NCBI RefSeq assembly: GCF_018070565.1
Contig: NZ_JAGPXL010000034.1
Location: 1-64,000, forward strand
Length of the DNA: 64,000 bases
DNA from: Streptomyces sp. B93
GTDB lineage: Bacteria; Actinomycetota; Actinomycetes; Streptomycetales; Streptomycetaceae
Reading direction: 5' to 3'
Under the pieces are notes generated by a model that was given only the letters and a program-made list of their open reading frames with translations, did not search any database and was not told where the DNA came from. This document shows, in pieces, positions 49,267 through 59,094 of this stretch (position 1 is its first letter; every line of letters starts with the position of its first letter). Made by a program: the position numbers and the translations under genes.

Positions 49267-50507
49267 CACACCGCTCCCCGGTCGGCCGACGCCTCCCACC
49301 AGGACAGCGGCGGGGGCGACGGCGGGGGTGCGACGAACGGCGGCCGGGCGGGTTCTCCCAGGCCCAGCAACCGGTAGACGACCGAGCGGACACGACTGTG
49401 GAACTCGCCCGGTACCGACGACAGCGAGGCGGTCACCTCGTCGTACTGCCCCTGCCGACGCGACCGCACCGCGTACTCCAGTTGCTCGGCCAGCGGATAT
49501 CCCGGCGCGACCACGGGCGCCACCGCTGCCAGCAGCGCCGCCGGGGAGGAGGCCGACACCTCCCGCCGGGGAGCGGCCGTGAGCAGCAGCGTCGCACCCG
49601 TGAGCGTTCCGTAAACGGTCAGGGATCCGTGGTCACCGATGATCCAGTCCGCCGCGATCAGCACCGCCTGCCAGTCGGCTTCCGGAGGCACCACCGCGAC
49701 TCCGCCCGCACGACAGTCGGCGAGCCATCCGCGCACTTGCCACGTGCCGTGCCCCGCGAAGACATTGGGATGGACCAGCATCGCGATCCGATAGCGGTCG
49801 CCCGGCAACTGGCTCAGCAGCTGCGGCAGCAAGGAGTCGAGCCGCTCGAACGTCGAAGCCGGTCCCCAGGTGGAGGTGACGACCACGAGCCGCTCTCTGG
49901 ACCCGATCCCCAGCGCGCGCCGATAGTGCTCGCGCCGGGACTTCCCCGCGACGATCCGGTCGACGCATGGGTCACCCACGACATGCGCCACCTCGAGCGC
50001 CTCCGGACAGGTCCGTGCCAGTTCCGCCACGTCCCGTTCATGGGCATAACCGACCGCCGCCGGAAACAGGCGGCCCTCGTGCAGCAGATGCTGGCGACTC
50101 AGCATCCCCGGCACCCGAATCTCCCCCGGTGCGAGCAGGGTGGCGTCGGTGAGCGGCTTGATGTGCCCGGCGCCGTGCGAGACGCGTACGACCGGCGTCC
50201 GCAGCTGGTGCACTCCCCGAAAGCTCGCGGCCAGCGCCAGATCGAACTCGCTCCGCAGGGCTTCGTCCCACGGCACCGTGGTGATGCCCAGCCCTTGGAG
50301 GTACTGCTCGGCCCCGCCGCCGAAGGCATGCGGCGCCACGGTGAAGACCAGCTGAACGCGCCGGTCGGCCTCCATCAGCTCGAAGACCTCCCGCAGGCGT
50401 TGGGCGAACGTCACCGTGTGCGCGACGACCAGCACCCTCTTGCAGTCCCGTACGGTCAACCAGTGCCCCTGCTCGATCAGCGCTGGTCCAGTGGTTCTGA
50501 CAGACAT
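49266..50507 (-). CDS. GT-B-fold protein (CDP-glycerol transferase / epimerase-like)
   Basis: A 413-residue soluble protein. The C-terminal half has the GT-B signature: RLVVVTSTWGPASTF (nucleotide-binding loop), LVHPNVFAGHGTWQV, and ADWIIGDHGSLTVYGT, as in TagB/TagF-type glycerophosphotransferases and GlcNAc-2-epimerases. The N-terminus (VLVVAHTVTFAQRLREVFELM) matches a family often mislabelled as translation initiation factor 2 in Streptomyces. No nucleotidyl substrate can be assigned. ATG at 50507 follows GGGGGAT. It is followed by a coupled gene. Three 11-bp-spaced heptamers lie upstream. Confidence 0.85.
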   Translation of the reverse strand: MSVRTTGPALIEQGHWLTVRDCKRVLVVAHTVTFAQRLREVFELMEADRRVQLVFTVAPHAFGGGAEQYLQGLGITTVPWDEALRSEFDLALAASFRGVHQLRTPVVRVSHGAGHIKPLTDATLLAPGEIRVPGMLSRQHLLHEGRLFPAAVGYAHERDVAELARTCPEALEVAHVVGDPCVDRIVAGKSRREHYRRALGIGSRERLVVVTSTWGPASTFERLDSLLPQLLSQLPGDRYRIAMLVHPNVFAGHGTWQVRGWLADCRAGGVAVVPPEADWQAVLIAADWIIGDHGSLTVYGTLTGATLLLTAAPRREVSASSPAALLAAVAPVVAPGYPLAEQLEYAVRSRRQGQYDEVTASLSSVPGEFHSRVRSVVYRLLGLGEPARPPFVAPPPSPPPLSWWEASADRGAV

Positions 50508-50838
50508 GCGATCCCCCATCGCTCGTCGCTGCTAGCGGCAGTCGGCGGAGGACTTGCCCGGCGGACACGGCACTTTCCTTGCAGGGTCCTTGCAACTCCC
50601 TTGCGCGGCCCGCAGGGCGGGCCCTGGCTCTGACGCCGGTCGGGGGCGCGAAGACAACCGGGCGGGGCGCGAAGACGCCGGGCGATGTGCCGCCGTACGC
50701 CCCCTCCACCCCTTTCGTTCCCCGGAATTAACCTCACTCCTCTTGGCGACTCCCCCTCTACGCGCGTAACTTGATCCGACTCCCCCCACATCACGACCAC
50801 ATCCCGACCACGCACCTGATGCACGAGGAGACGCCAGC
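50508..50838. other. Divergent intergenic region of 331 bases
   Basis: Between the GT-B-like gene and the secreted nuclease. It holds the three heptamer repeats at 50577-50605. The rest is Arg/Pro-coding-like only in shadow frames, and I see no gene. An AT-rich patch near 50727-50750 may be the nuclease promoter. Confidence 0.5.
50577..50605 (-). promoter_or_regulatory. Three heptamers at 11-bp spacing (SARP-type operator)
   Basis: CCTTGCA, 4 bases, CCTTGCA, 4 bases, CCTTGCG (50577-50583, 50588-50594, 50599-50605). Direct heptamers at 11-bp steps are the hallmark of SARP binding sites. They lie upstream of the minus-strand GT-B-like operon, 70 bases before its ATG. Confidence 0.6.
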
Positions 50839-53277
50839 GTGTCCAGAAACGTAGGAAGCAGACGGCGCGTGCGCCGTGCCGTCTACCCGGCGATATCCGT
50901 GGCGGTGGCGGGGGCGTTCGCCCTCACCGCGCTGCCCGCCGCGTACGCGGCACCGTCCAGCACCGTCGTGATCTCCGAGGTGTACGGCGGTGGCGGCAAC
51001 TCCGGCGCCACCCTGGTCCGCGACTTCGTCGAACTCGGCAACGCCGGTACCGCCGCCTACGACCTGTCGGGCTACAGCGTGCAGTACCTGCCGGGCTCGC
51101 CGTCGGCGTCCTCGCTGTGGCAGGTGACCCCGCTCAGCGGGTCGGTCGCGCCCGGCGGGCGGTACCTGGTCGCCGAGGGCGCGGGCAGCGGCGGCACGGT
51201 CGAGCTGCCCACGCCCGACGCCACCGGCTCCATCGCGATGAGCGCCACCAGCGGCACCATCGCCCTCGTCTCCGGCAGCACGGCGCTCACCTGCAAGACC
51301 GCCGCGGACTGCGCCGCCGACAGCCGCATCGTCGACCTGGTCGGCTTCGGCAGCGCCGTCGTCCGCGAGGGCAGCGGCCCGGCCGCCGGTGCCTCCAACA
51401 CCGCCTCCGTCGCGCGGGCCGCCTCGCTCGCCGACACCGACGACAACGCCGCCGACCTGGCCTCCGGCACGCCGACCCCGGTGAACTCGGCCGGTCAGGG
51501 CCCCGGTTCGGGCGGCGGTGACGACGGGGGCGACGACGGCGGCTCCACCGAGCCCGGCACCGTCCGGGTGCACGACCTCCAGGGCACCACCCGGCTCTCC
51601 CCGTTCAACGGGCAGACCGTGACCCGGGTCCCCGGCATCGTCACCGGCGTGCGCACCACCGGCTCGCGCGGCTACTGGATCCAGGAGCCGCAGGCCGACG
51701 CCGACGCCCGCACCAGCGAGGCCGTCTTCGTCTACACCGGGTCGGCCACGCCCACCGTGTCCGTCGGCGACTCGGTACTGGTGACCGGCAAGGTCACCGA
51801 GTACTACCCGAGCAGCACCAGCCAGTCGGTCACGGAGATCACCGGCCCCACCGAGACCGTGCTCTCCAGCGGCAACCCGCTGCCCGGCGCCGTCGTCCTG
51901 GACGCCGGCAGCGTCCCCGACGGCTACGCGCCCACCGCCGGCGGCGGCAGCATCGACGCGCTGCCGCTTGAGCCCGCCGTCCACGCCCTGGACTTCTACG
52001 AGTCCCTGGAGGGCATGCGGGTGGAGATCTCCGACGCCCGCGTGGTCGGCGGCACCACCGCCTACGACGAGGTGTGGGTGACGGTCAAGCCGCAGGAGAG
52101 CCCGAGCGCCCGCGGCGGCACCCTCTACTCCTCCTACGACCAGCCCAACACCGGCCGCATCAAGGTGATGTCGCTGGACACCACCACCGCGTTCCCCGAG
52201 GCGAACGTCGGCGACGAGCTGACCGGCACCACCAGCGGCCCTCTCGACTACGCCACCTACGGCGGCTACAACCTCCAGGCCACCACCCTGGGCGCCGTCG
52301 CGGACAACGGCCTCGAGCGGGAGGTGACCCGCAAGCAGTCCAAGAAGGAGCTGGCGGTCGCCACGTACAACGTGGAGAACCTGGACGCGCTCGACGGGCA
52401 GGAGAAGTTCGACCGGCTCGCCGAGGGCGTCGCCGTCAACCTCGGCTCGCCCGACATCGTCGCCCTGGAGGAGATCCAGGACGACAACGGCGCCGTCAAC
52501 GACGGCACCGTCGGCTCCGAGGCGACCCTGGCCCGCTTCACCGACGCCATCCGCGCGGCCGGCGGCCCCCGGTACGCCTGGCGCTACATCTCCCCGGAGA
52601 ACAACCAGGACGGCGGCGAGCCCGGCGGCAACATCCGCCTCGTCTTCCTCTACAACCCCGACCGCGTCTCGTTCGTGGACCGCTCCGGCGGCGACGCCAC
52701 CACCGGCACCAGCGTGGTGAAGACGAAGAAGGGCGCCCGGCTGACGTACTCCCCCGGCCGGATCAACCCGACCAGCGACGCCTGGGACAGCAGCCGCAAG
52801 CCGCTGGTGGGCGAGTTCGAGTTCCGGGGCGAGAGCGTCTTCGTGATCGCCAACCACTTCGGCTCCAAGGGCGGCGACCAGCCCCTGCACGGCCGCTACC
52901 AGGAGCCGAACCGCAGCAGCGAGACCAAGCGCCACCAGCAGGCGGCCGAGGTCAACACGTTCGTGAAGTCGCTGCTCGCGGCCGACAAGAAGGCCAAGGC
53001 CGTCGTCCTCGGCGACCTGAACGACTTCGAGTTCTCGCAGACGGTCAGCACCCTCACCGACGGCAAGGTGCTCACCCCGCTGGTCGGCACCCTGCCCGCC
53101 GCCGAGCGCTACACCTACGTCTACGACGGCAACTCGCAGACCCTGGACCACATCCTGACCAGCCCGGCGGTCACCCACTACGACTACGACATCGTGCACA
53201 TCAACGCCGAGTTCGCCGACCAGGCGAGCGACCACGACCCGCAGATCGTGCGGATCGACATCAGCAAGTGCAAGTAG
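50839..53277 (+). CDS. Secreted nuclease: lamin-tail + OB + endonuclease/exonuclease/phosphatase
   Basis: An 812-residue secreted protein, ExeM/NucH-like. Signal peptide 1-37 (ISVAVAGAFALTALPAAYA). Lamin-tail domain (about 40-160; SSTVVISEVYGGGGNSGATL), linker with Asp/Gly repeats, OB-like domain (about 245-400), and EEP domain (about 505-805; ATYNVENLDALD, LGDLNDFEFS, ASDHDPQIV). It degrades extracellular DNA or RNA for phosphate or nitrogen. GTG at 50839 follows GGAGACG. Single gene with a terminator after it. Identification is good. Confidence 0.95.
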   Translation: MSRNVGSRRRVRRAVYPAISVAVAGAFALTALPAAYAAPSSTVVISEVYGGGGNSGATLVRDFVELGNAGTAAYDLSGYSVQYLPGSPSASSLWQVTPLSGSVAPGGRYLVAEGAGSGGTVELPTPDATGSIAMSATSGTIALVSGSTALTCKTAADCAADSRIVDLVGFGSAVVREGSGPAAGASNTASVARAASLADTDDNAADLASGTPTPVNSAGQGPGSGGGDDGGDDGGSTEPGTVRVHDLQGTTRLSPFNGQTVTRVPGIVTGVRTTGSRGYWIQEPQADADARTSEAVFVYTGSATPTVSVGDSVLVTGKVTEYYPSSTSQSVTEITGPTETVLSSGNPLPGAVVLDAGSVPDGYAPTAGGGSIDALPLEPAVHALDFYESLEGMRVEISDARVVGGTTAYDEVWVTVKPQESPSARGGTLYSSYDQPNTGRIKVMSLDTTTAFPEANVGDELTGTTSGPLDYATYGGYNLQATTLGAVADNGLEREVTRKQSKKELAVATYNVENLDALDGQEKFDRLAEGVAVNLGSPDIVALEEIQDDNGAVNDGTVGSEATLARFTDAIRAAGGPRYAWRYISPENNQDGGEPGGNIRLVFLYNPDRVSFVDRSGGDATTGTSVVKTKKGARLTYSPGRINPTSDAWDSSRKPLVGEFEFRGESVFVIANHFGSKGGDQPLHGRYQEPNRSSETKRHQQAAEVNTFVKSLLAADKKAKAVVLGDLNDFEFSQTVSTLTDGKVLTPLVGTLPAAERYTYVYDGNSQTLDHILTSPAVTHYDYDIVHINAEFADQASDHDPQIVRIDISKCK

Positions 53278-53296
53278 CCCGGCGGCACTGAAGCGG

Positions 53297-53336
53297 ACGG
53301 CGCCCGGACCCCGGTGGGGTACGGGCGCCGTCCCGC
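53297..53336. terminator. Terminator after the secreted nuclease gene
   Basis: Arms GCGGACGGCGCCCG and CGGGCGCCGTCCCGC around ACCCCGG-type loop bases, just after the stop. Convergent with the lipoprotein gene. Confidence 0.6.
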
Positions 53337-53345
53337 TTCCTCCGG

Positions 53346-54068
53346 TCAGCCGGTGCCCGCCAGCTTCTCCAGCTGGGCGGTGATCACGTCGTCGGGCGCG
53401 ACACCCGCGTCCCGGTGGGCGGACCGGCTCTTCCAGCCGAAGACGGCGACGTTGGAGCCGCTGCGCACGACCTGGTACCAGAAGACCGTGCCGGACAGGT
53501 CACGCCGGTAGGCGACGGCCTCGTCGCCCGCGCCCGGCGCGGGGTCCGGCAGGGGCTCGACGGTCGGGTTGAGCCCGGTGTCGTCCTCGTAGCCCGCGGG
53601 GCACTGCTCGGCCGCCTCACGCACCCGGCTGAGGAGTTCCCCGGCGTCGGCCTCCGACCCGTAGGCGTACAGCTCGATGGTCGTGGCGGCCCCGGGGTCG
53701 GTCTCCGGGTGGACGGAGCGGGCTGCCGCGGCGACCGGTGCCGGTTCGGGGGAGCGCAGCCGGATGTCCTCGATCGGCTGGCAGACGGCCGGGTCGGCGG
53801 GCCGGCCCTTGCTGCCGAGGGCGCCGCCCTGCTGGAACACGGTGAACGTGTAGCCGGGCAGGTCGGGTTCGGTGATCGCGGCGCCCTCGATCCCGTCGGC
53901 GTCCAGCGGACCGCCGCCGCCCGCCTTCCCCGAGGTCCCGGAGGAGGCGCCGGTCGCGCCGGAGCCGCCGCCGTCCCCGCCGCCGTCCTCCCCGCCGCCG
54001 CACCCGGCCAGCAGCACCGCCGACGCCAGCACCGCCACGACCGCCGGAACCCGCCGCCGTACGCCCAT
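53346..54068 (-). CDS. Lipoprotein of unknown function
   Basis: A 240-residue lipoprotein: signal and lipobox LLAGC (Cys23), a Gly/Ser-rich spacer (about 24-55), then a globular domain (about 60-240) with a conserved C (VCQPIEDI and AEQCPAGYED). The domain resembles sensor or binding domains of Streptomyces lipoproteins; function unknown. ATG at 54068 follows GGGGAGTGG; GTG 54074 is possible. It is divergent from ltrA. Confidence 0.88.
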   Translation of the reverse strand: MGVRRRVPAVVAVLASAVLLAGCGGGEDGGGDGGGSGATGASSGTSGKAGGGGPLDADGIEGAAITEPDLPGYTFTVFQQGGALGSKGRPADPAVCQPIEDIRLRSPEPAPVAAAARSVHPETDPGAATTIELYAYGSEADAGELLSRVREAAEQCPAGYEDDTGLNPTVEPLPDPAPGAGDEAVAYRRDLSGTVFWYQVVRSGSNVAVFGWKSRSAHRDAGVAPDDVITAQLEKLAGTG

Positions 54069-54216
54069 CAGCACGCCCACTCCCCGACTCCTCGTCCCCC
54101 CGGCCTGGTCAGTGCCGAGGTCACACGAGGGACGACGGTGGCAGAATGCGCCGTGCGGGGGCGTCGGTGAAAACACGTAACCCCGCGACGCGCCCCACCG
54201 TCGAAAGGTCCCGGCG

Positions 54217-55443
54217 ATGGCTGAACCGGCCGAAAGCGATGTCGCAGTCCGCGGACGCGGCGGCTGGGCACGCACCGTGCCCACCGACGAGGGCCACCGG
54301 GTCACCACGTTCGAGCTGTTCTTCGACCTGGTCTACGTCTTCGCCGCCACCCGTATCACCGGCTACATGGCCCATGAGCACTCGGCGCACGGCGTCGTCC
54401 AGGGCCTGCTGCTGCTCGCCCTGCTCTGGTGGACCTGGTCGGCGTACACCTGGCTCGGCAACCAGGCGCGCGCCGACGAGGGGCTGCTGCGCGCCGGGAT
54501 GGGCACGGCGATGGCGGCCATCTTCGTCGTCGCCCTCACCGTCCCCGAGGCCTGGCACGACATGGCGGGCGGACTGTACGGACCGGTCGTGCTGGTCTGC
54601 GCCTACCTCGTGGTCCGCGTGATCCACCTGGTCGTCTACAGCGCCGCGGCGACCGCCGTGCACGACGCCGGACTACGCCGTCAGGTCGCCGTCGCCTGGC
54701 CGCCGCTGCTGCTCAGCGCGGCCCTGCTGATCGCCGGGGCACTGCTGGGCGGCCGTACCCAGACCCTGCTGTTCGCCGCCGCGCTGGCCGTCGACTGGGG
54801 CATCGTCTACCTCACCTCCCGCGGCGGCGACTGGCGGGTGCACAGCGCCGGCCACTGGTCGGAGCGGTACGGGCTGTTCATGATCCTGGCCATCGGCGAG
54901 TCCATCGCCGCGATCGGCGTCGGCGCCGCCCAGCACCCGATCAGCACCCAGCTGCTGATCGGCGCGGCCATCGGCATCGCCATCGCGATCGGCCTGTGGT
55001 GGCTGTACTTCGACATCCTCTCCCTGGAGGCCGAACACCGCCTCGCCCGGCTGCGCGGCAGGCCCCGCGCCCGGCTCGCCATGAGCGCGTACTCGTACGG
55101 CCACTATGTGATCGTCGCCGGGATCGTGCTGACGGCGCTCGGCATCGAGGGCGTCCTCGAGCACTCCGAGGACGGCAAGGGACTGGGCGGCTTCTACGGC
55201 ACGGCCCTGTGCGGCGGCACCGCGCTCTACCTGGCCGGTCTGCTCGCCTTCAAGAGCCTGACCGGCATCGGGCTGAGCGTCCCCCGGCTGGTCGCGGTCC
55301 TGGTGCTGCTCGCCCTGATCCCCGCCGCGGCGGCGCTGCCCCCGCTGGCCGGGCTCGGGTGCGTGGCGCTGGTGCTGACCGCGCTGATCGTGGTGGAGGG
55401 CGTCCGGTACGCCGACGTGCGGCGCGACCTGCGCGGCGCGTAG
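54217..55443 (+). CDS. ltrA: Low temperature requirement protein A (LtrA)
   Basis: A 408-residue membrane protein with about 10-12 helices. LtrA motif near the start: TFELFFDLVYVFAATRITGYM, then WWTWSAYTWLGNQ. LtrA was named in Listeria for growth at low temperature; the reaction is unknown. It fits the cold theme of the window, but the link is only topical. ATG at 54217. No operon partner. It ends convergent with the frameshifted LuxR gene. Confidence 0.93.
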   Translation: MAEPAESDVAVRGRGGWARTVPTDEGHRVTTFELFFDLVYVFAATRITGYMAHEHSAHGVVQGLLLLALLWWTWSAYTWLGNQARADEGLLRAGMGTAMAAIFVVALTVPEAWHDMAGGLYGPVVLVCAYLVVRVIHLVVYSAAATAVHDAGLRRQVAVAWPPLLLSAALLIAGALLGGRTQTLLFAAALAVDWGIVYLTSRGGDWRVHSAGHWSERYGLFMILAIGESIAAIGVGAAQHPISTQLLIGAAIGIAIAIGLWWLYFDILSLEAEHRLARLRGRPRARLAMSAYSYGHYVIVAGIVLTALGIEGVLEHSEDGKGLGGFYGTALCGGTALYLAGLLAFKSLTGIGLSVPRLVAVLVLLALIPAAAALPPLAGLGCVALVLTALIVVEGVRYADVRRDLRGA

Positions 55444-55450
55444 GCACCCC

Positions 55451-57785
55451 TCAGCGGTGCTCGTGCACCCAGGCGGCCAGCTGGGCGCGTGAGCTGAGCC
55501 CGAGCTTGGCGAGGACGCGGCTGACATGGGTCTCGGCGGTGCGGCGGGCGATCACCAGGGTGGCCGCGATCTCCTGGTTGCCCAGCCCCGCCGCGACCAG
55601 ATCCGCGACCTCGCGTTCCCGCCGGGTCAGCGAGGTGTGCGCGTACGGCAGCGCGGGCGGCTCGGTCGGCACCGCCTCCTGGAGCGCGTACGACAGGGTG
55701 CCGTCGAGGGAGAGGGCCGCGCCCCGCCGCACGGCACGCTCGTAGGCACGGGCGGGCAGGGCCGCCCGGGTGTCCCGCTCGCACCGGTCGTGCGACTCCC
55801 GCATGAACGGCGCCACGAACGACGCCCCGCCGACGGACTCCCACAGCGAGCGCAGCGCGCCCAGGAGGCAGGCGGCGCGCTCCGGGTCGCCGTCGTCCGC
55901 CGCGCTCCAGGCCAGCACCTCCACGCACAGGGCGATGCCCCACCGGTCGCCGAGCGGCCGCAGCAGCCGTACGGCCTCCCGCGCGAGCGTGTCGGCCTGG
56001 CAGCGGTCGCCGAGCTGGCGGCGGACCAGCGCCTCGGCGAACAGGGCGTCCCCGCGGATCCAGGACTCGCCGTGCGCGGCGGTGAGCGTCTGTGCCTCCC
56101 GGCACAGGGCGAGGGCCCGGTCGTGGTGCCCGAGCAGCGTCTCCATGACGGCCCGCTTGAACGCGCACTCGGCCACCCCGACGGGGTCACCGGCCGCCCG
56201 GTGCCGGGCCAGGGGCCTCCTCGACGAGGACGGCGGCACGCTCCGGTTCACCGCCGAAGAACGCCAGCAGGGCGCGGTGGTGCCGGGCCCACGCCGCCGC
56301 GGCGGCGTCCCCGGCCCGCTCCGCCGCCTCCTCGTACGCCGCCACCGCGGCGTGCGCCACCCCGTGGCCCCGCATCACCGCGAGGTAGGCGTACGTTCCC
56401 AGCGCGGCGAGCCGCTGCGGACCACCGGCGTCGCCGTCCCCGGCCGCGAGCAGCCGTCGCAGCCAGTGGCTGCCCTCGGCGAGGGCGCCGTGCCCCATCC
56501 AGTAGTGGTGGGGGAGAGAGGCGAGTTCGAGGCCCGCGGTCGTCTCACCGGGTGTGGTGAGGCAGAAGTCGAGAGCGGCACGGAGATTGGCGTGGTCCCG
56601 GCGCAGCCGGGTCAGCCAGGGGATCTGCCGGGGGCCGAACCACTCCCGCTGGGCGCGGCGGGCGAGGGCGAGGACGTGGTCGCGGTGGCGGCGCCGGTAC
56701 CGGTCGGCAGCGTCGGCGCCGGTCTCGGCGAGCCGCTCCTGCCCGTACTCCCGTACGGTCTCCAGCATCCGGAACCGGGCCCGCCCGTCCTCCTCCCCGG
56801 CCGGGACGCGGCTGAGCACTGACTTCTCGACCAGGGTCTGCACCAGGCCGGCCACCGTGTGCCCGGGCAGGTCGGGCGCGCCGCACACCTCCTCGGCCGC
56901 CTCCAGGTCGAAGCCCCCCGCGAACACGGAGGCGCGGGCCCACAGGAGGCGCTCCCGCTCGGAACAGAGGTCGTAGCTCCAGTCCATCAGCTCCCGCAGG
57001 CCCCGCTGCCGGGGCGGCACGACCGCGCTGCCGCCGGTGAGCAGGGCGAAGCGGTCGTCCAGGCGGTCGAGGAGTTCCCCCGGGGTGAGGGCCCGCATCC
57101 GCGCGGCGGCCAGTTCGAGGGCGAGGGGCAGTCCGTCGAGGCGGTACAGCAGCCGGCCCACTGCGGGCGCGTTGCCGTCGTCGATGCGGAAACCGGGCAG
57201 TACGGCGGCGGCGCGTTGCTGGAAGAGGAGCGCGGAGTGGCAGTCGCCGAGTTCGGCGGCGGTCGTGGCGTGGTCGGCGGGCGGCACCGGCAACGGGGCG
57301 ACCGGACAGGTCTGTTCGCCGGGGATGCCGAGGACGTGTCTGCTGGTGGCCAGCGCGCGCAGGCCGGGGGCGGCGCGCAGCAGGGCGTCGAGGACGGTGG
57401 CGCACACGTCGGCGAGGTGCTCGCAGTTGTCGACGACGAGCAGGACGCGCTTGGTGGCGAGGTGCTCGGCGAGCAGGTCGAGGGTGAGCCGGGCGCTGTG
57501 GTTGCGCAGCCCGAACGTGGCGGCCACGGTCTCCACCAGCAGCCCCGGGTCGCGCAGCCCGGCCAGTTCGACGACCCGCACCCCGTCGCGGAAGGCGCGG
57601 CCCACGGCGGCGGCCACCTGGAACGCCAGCCGTGTCTTGCCGACGCCCCCGGCCCCGGTCAGCGTCACCAGCCGGGAGCCCGACAACAGCCGCCGCACTT
57701 CGGTGATCTCCTCGCGCCGCCCGACGAAGGGCGTCACCCCGGCGGGTATCCGGCTGGCCCTCCCCGGCCGCTCGGCAGCTCGCAT
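55451..57785 (-). pseudogene. LuxR-family ATPase regulator, frameshifted
   Basis: One gene split by a frameshift. The first part (ATG 57785 to stop 56187) holds PFVGRREE, Walker A GAGGVGKT, and NB-ARC/TPR-like helices. The second (frame to 55451) continues the TPRs and ends in a LuxR HTH (SLTRREREVADLVAAGLGNQEIAATL). The joint is a G run at 56212-56215 with four G where three restore VEEALARHRAAGDP. Full length would be about 777 residues, the normal size. It may be a sequencing error, phase variation or a pseudogene. Next to an MFS pump, it may have regulated export. Confidence 0.85.
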
Positions 57786-57855
57786 GCGGCCCAACCTATC
57801 GGGGCGCCGGCAAACCGTTGGACACGGCCGTCGCGGCACTCGGAGACTCCGCCCC

Positions 57856-59094
57856 ATGCGCAGTTACCGAGATCTCTTCCGCACCCCGGAGTTCACCCCG
57901 TTCCTGCTCTCCTTCGGCGCCTCGGCGGCGGCCCAGACCATCGGCTCGCTGGCGCTCGGCACGCTGGTGTTCCGGGCCACCGGTTCCCCGCTGCTGACGG
58001 CGCTCAGCATGTTCGGGCCGCAGCTGGCGCAGTTGGCGGGGGCCGCGGTGCTGCTCTCGGCCGCCGACCGGCTGCCGCCGCGCGCGGTCCTGACCGGTCT
58101 GGCCCTCGCCTTCGCCACGGCCACGGCGGTGCTGGCGCTGCCGGGGCTGCCGGTGTGGGGCGTCTTCGTCGTCCTGCTGCTCGAGGGCCTGGTGGCGTCG
58201 CTGGGCGGCGGGGTGCGCGGCGGACTGCTGAACGAGGTGCTGACCAAGGACGGTTACGTCCTCGGCCGTTCCGTCTACAACATGCTCTGGGGCCTGACGC
58301 AGGTCGCCGGTTTCGCGACCGGCGGCGCGCTGCTGACCGTGCTGTCGCCGCGGACGTGTCTGCTCCTGGCGGCGGCGCTGTACGTGCTGTCGGCCCTGGT
58401 CACCCGGTTCGGTCTCACCGCCCGCCCGGCGCGCGCCGAGGGCCGCCCGTCCTTCTCGGCGACCTGGCGCACCAACGCCGTGCTGTGGTCCACGAGGTCC
58501 CGCCGCCTCACGTACCTGGGCTTGTGGGTGCCCAACGGCCTGGTCGTCGGCGCCGAGTCGCTGTACGTCTCCTACGCTCCCGGGGCCGCCGGGACGCTGT
58601 ACGCGTGCGCGGCGCTGGGCATGTTCGCGGGCGATCTGGCCGTGGGCCGTCTGGTGCCGCCCGCGCTGCGGCCCCGGCTCGCGACACCGCTGCGCCTGCT
58701 GCTGGCGGTGCCGTACCTGTTCTTCTTCCTGCGGCCGGGGGTGGCGGTGTCGGCGGTGGCCGTCGCCGTCGCCTCGGTCGGTTTCGCGGCGGGCCTGGTC
58801 CTCCAGGAGCGCCTGATGTCGCTCACTGCGGACGACCTCACGGGGCAGGCCCTCGGTCTGCACGCCACCGGGATGATGGCCTTCCAGGGCGTCGGCGCCG
58901 CCGCCGCGGGCGGACTGGCCCAACTGACCAGCCCGGCCACGGCGATGACCGTGATGGCCTCCGGGTCGGTCGCGGTCACCCTCGTCATCGCGGGGCTGGG
59001 CGCCCGTCCCGAACCCGCGCGCACCGTCCGCGTCGCGTACGCCGATAATGCCGATCGGCCGAGCAGCCGACGAGGGGGAGAGAAGACACCATGA
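57856..59094 (+). CDS. MFS transporter
   Basis: A 412-residue major facilitator with about 12 helices, of the DHA/drug-efflux type. Start: MRSYRDLFRTPEFTPFLLSFGASAAAQT. The last 20 residues are polar (ADNADRPSSRRGGEK). ATG at 57856. It overlaps the next gene by 4 bases (ATGA), so it is an operon with an oxidoreductase. The divergent LuxR gene upstream may have controlled it. Substrate unknown. Confidence 0.93.
   Translation: MRSYRDLFRTPEFTPFLLSFGASAAAQTIGSLALGTLVFRATGSPLLTALSMFGPQLAQLAGAAVLLSAADRLPPRAVLTGLALAFATATAVLALPGLPVWGVFVVLLLEGLVASLGGGVRGGLLNEVLTKDGYVLGRSVYNMLWGLTQVAGFATGGALLTVLSPRTCLLLAAALYVLSALVTRFGLTARPARAEGRPSFSATWRTNAVLWSTRSRRLTYLGLWVPNGLVVGAESLYVSYAPGAAGTLYACAALGMFAGDLAVGRLVPPALRPRLATPLRLLLAVPYLFFFLRPGVAVSAVAVAVASVGFAAGLVLQERLMSLTADDLTGQALGLHATGMMAFQGVGAAAAGGLAQLTSPATAMTVMASGSVAVTLVIAGLGARPEPARTVRVAYADNADRPSSRRGGEKTP

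Noticed and set aside
48506..49582. A plus-strand frame of 358 codons
   Set aside because: Thr/Pro/Arg-rich without structure, and opposed by a minus-strand gene coupled to its upstream neighbour.
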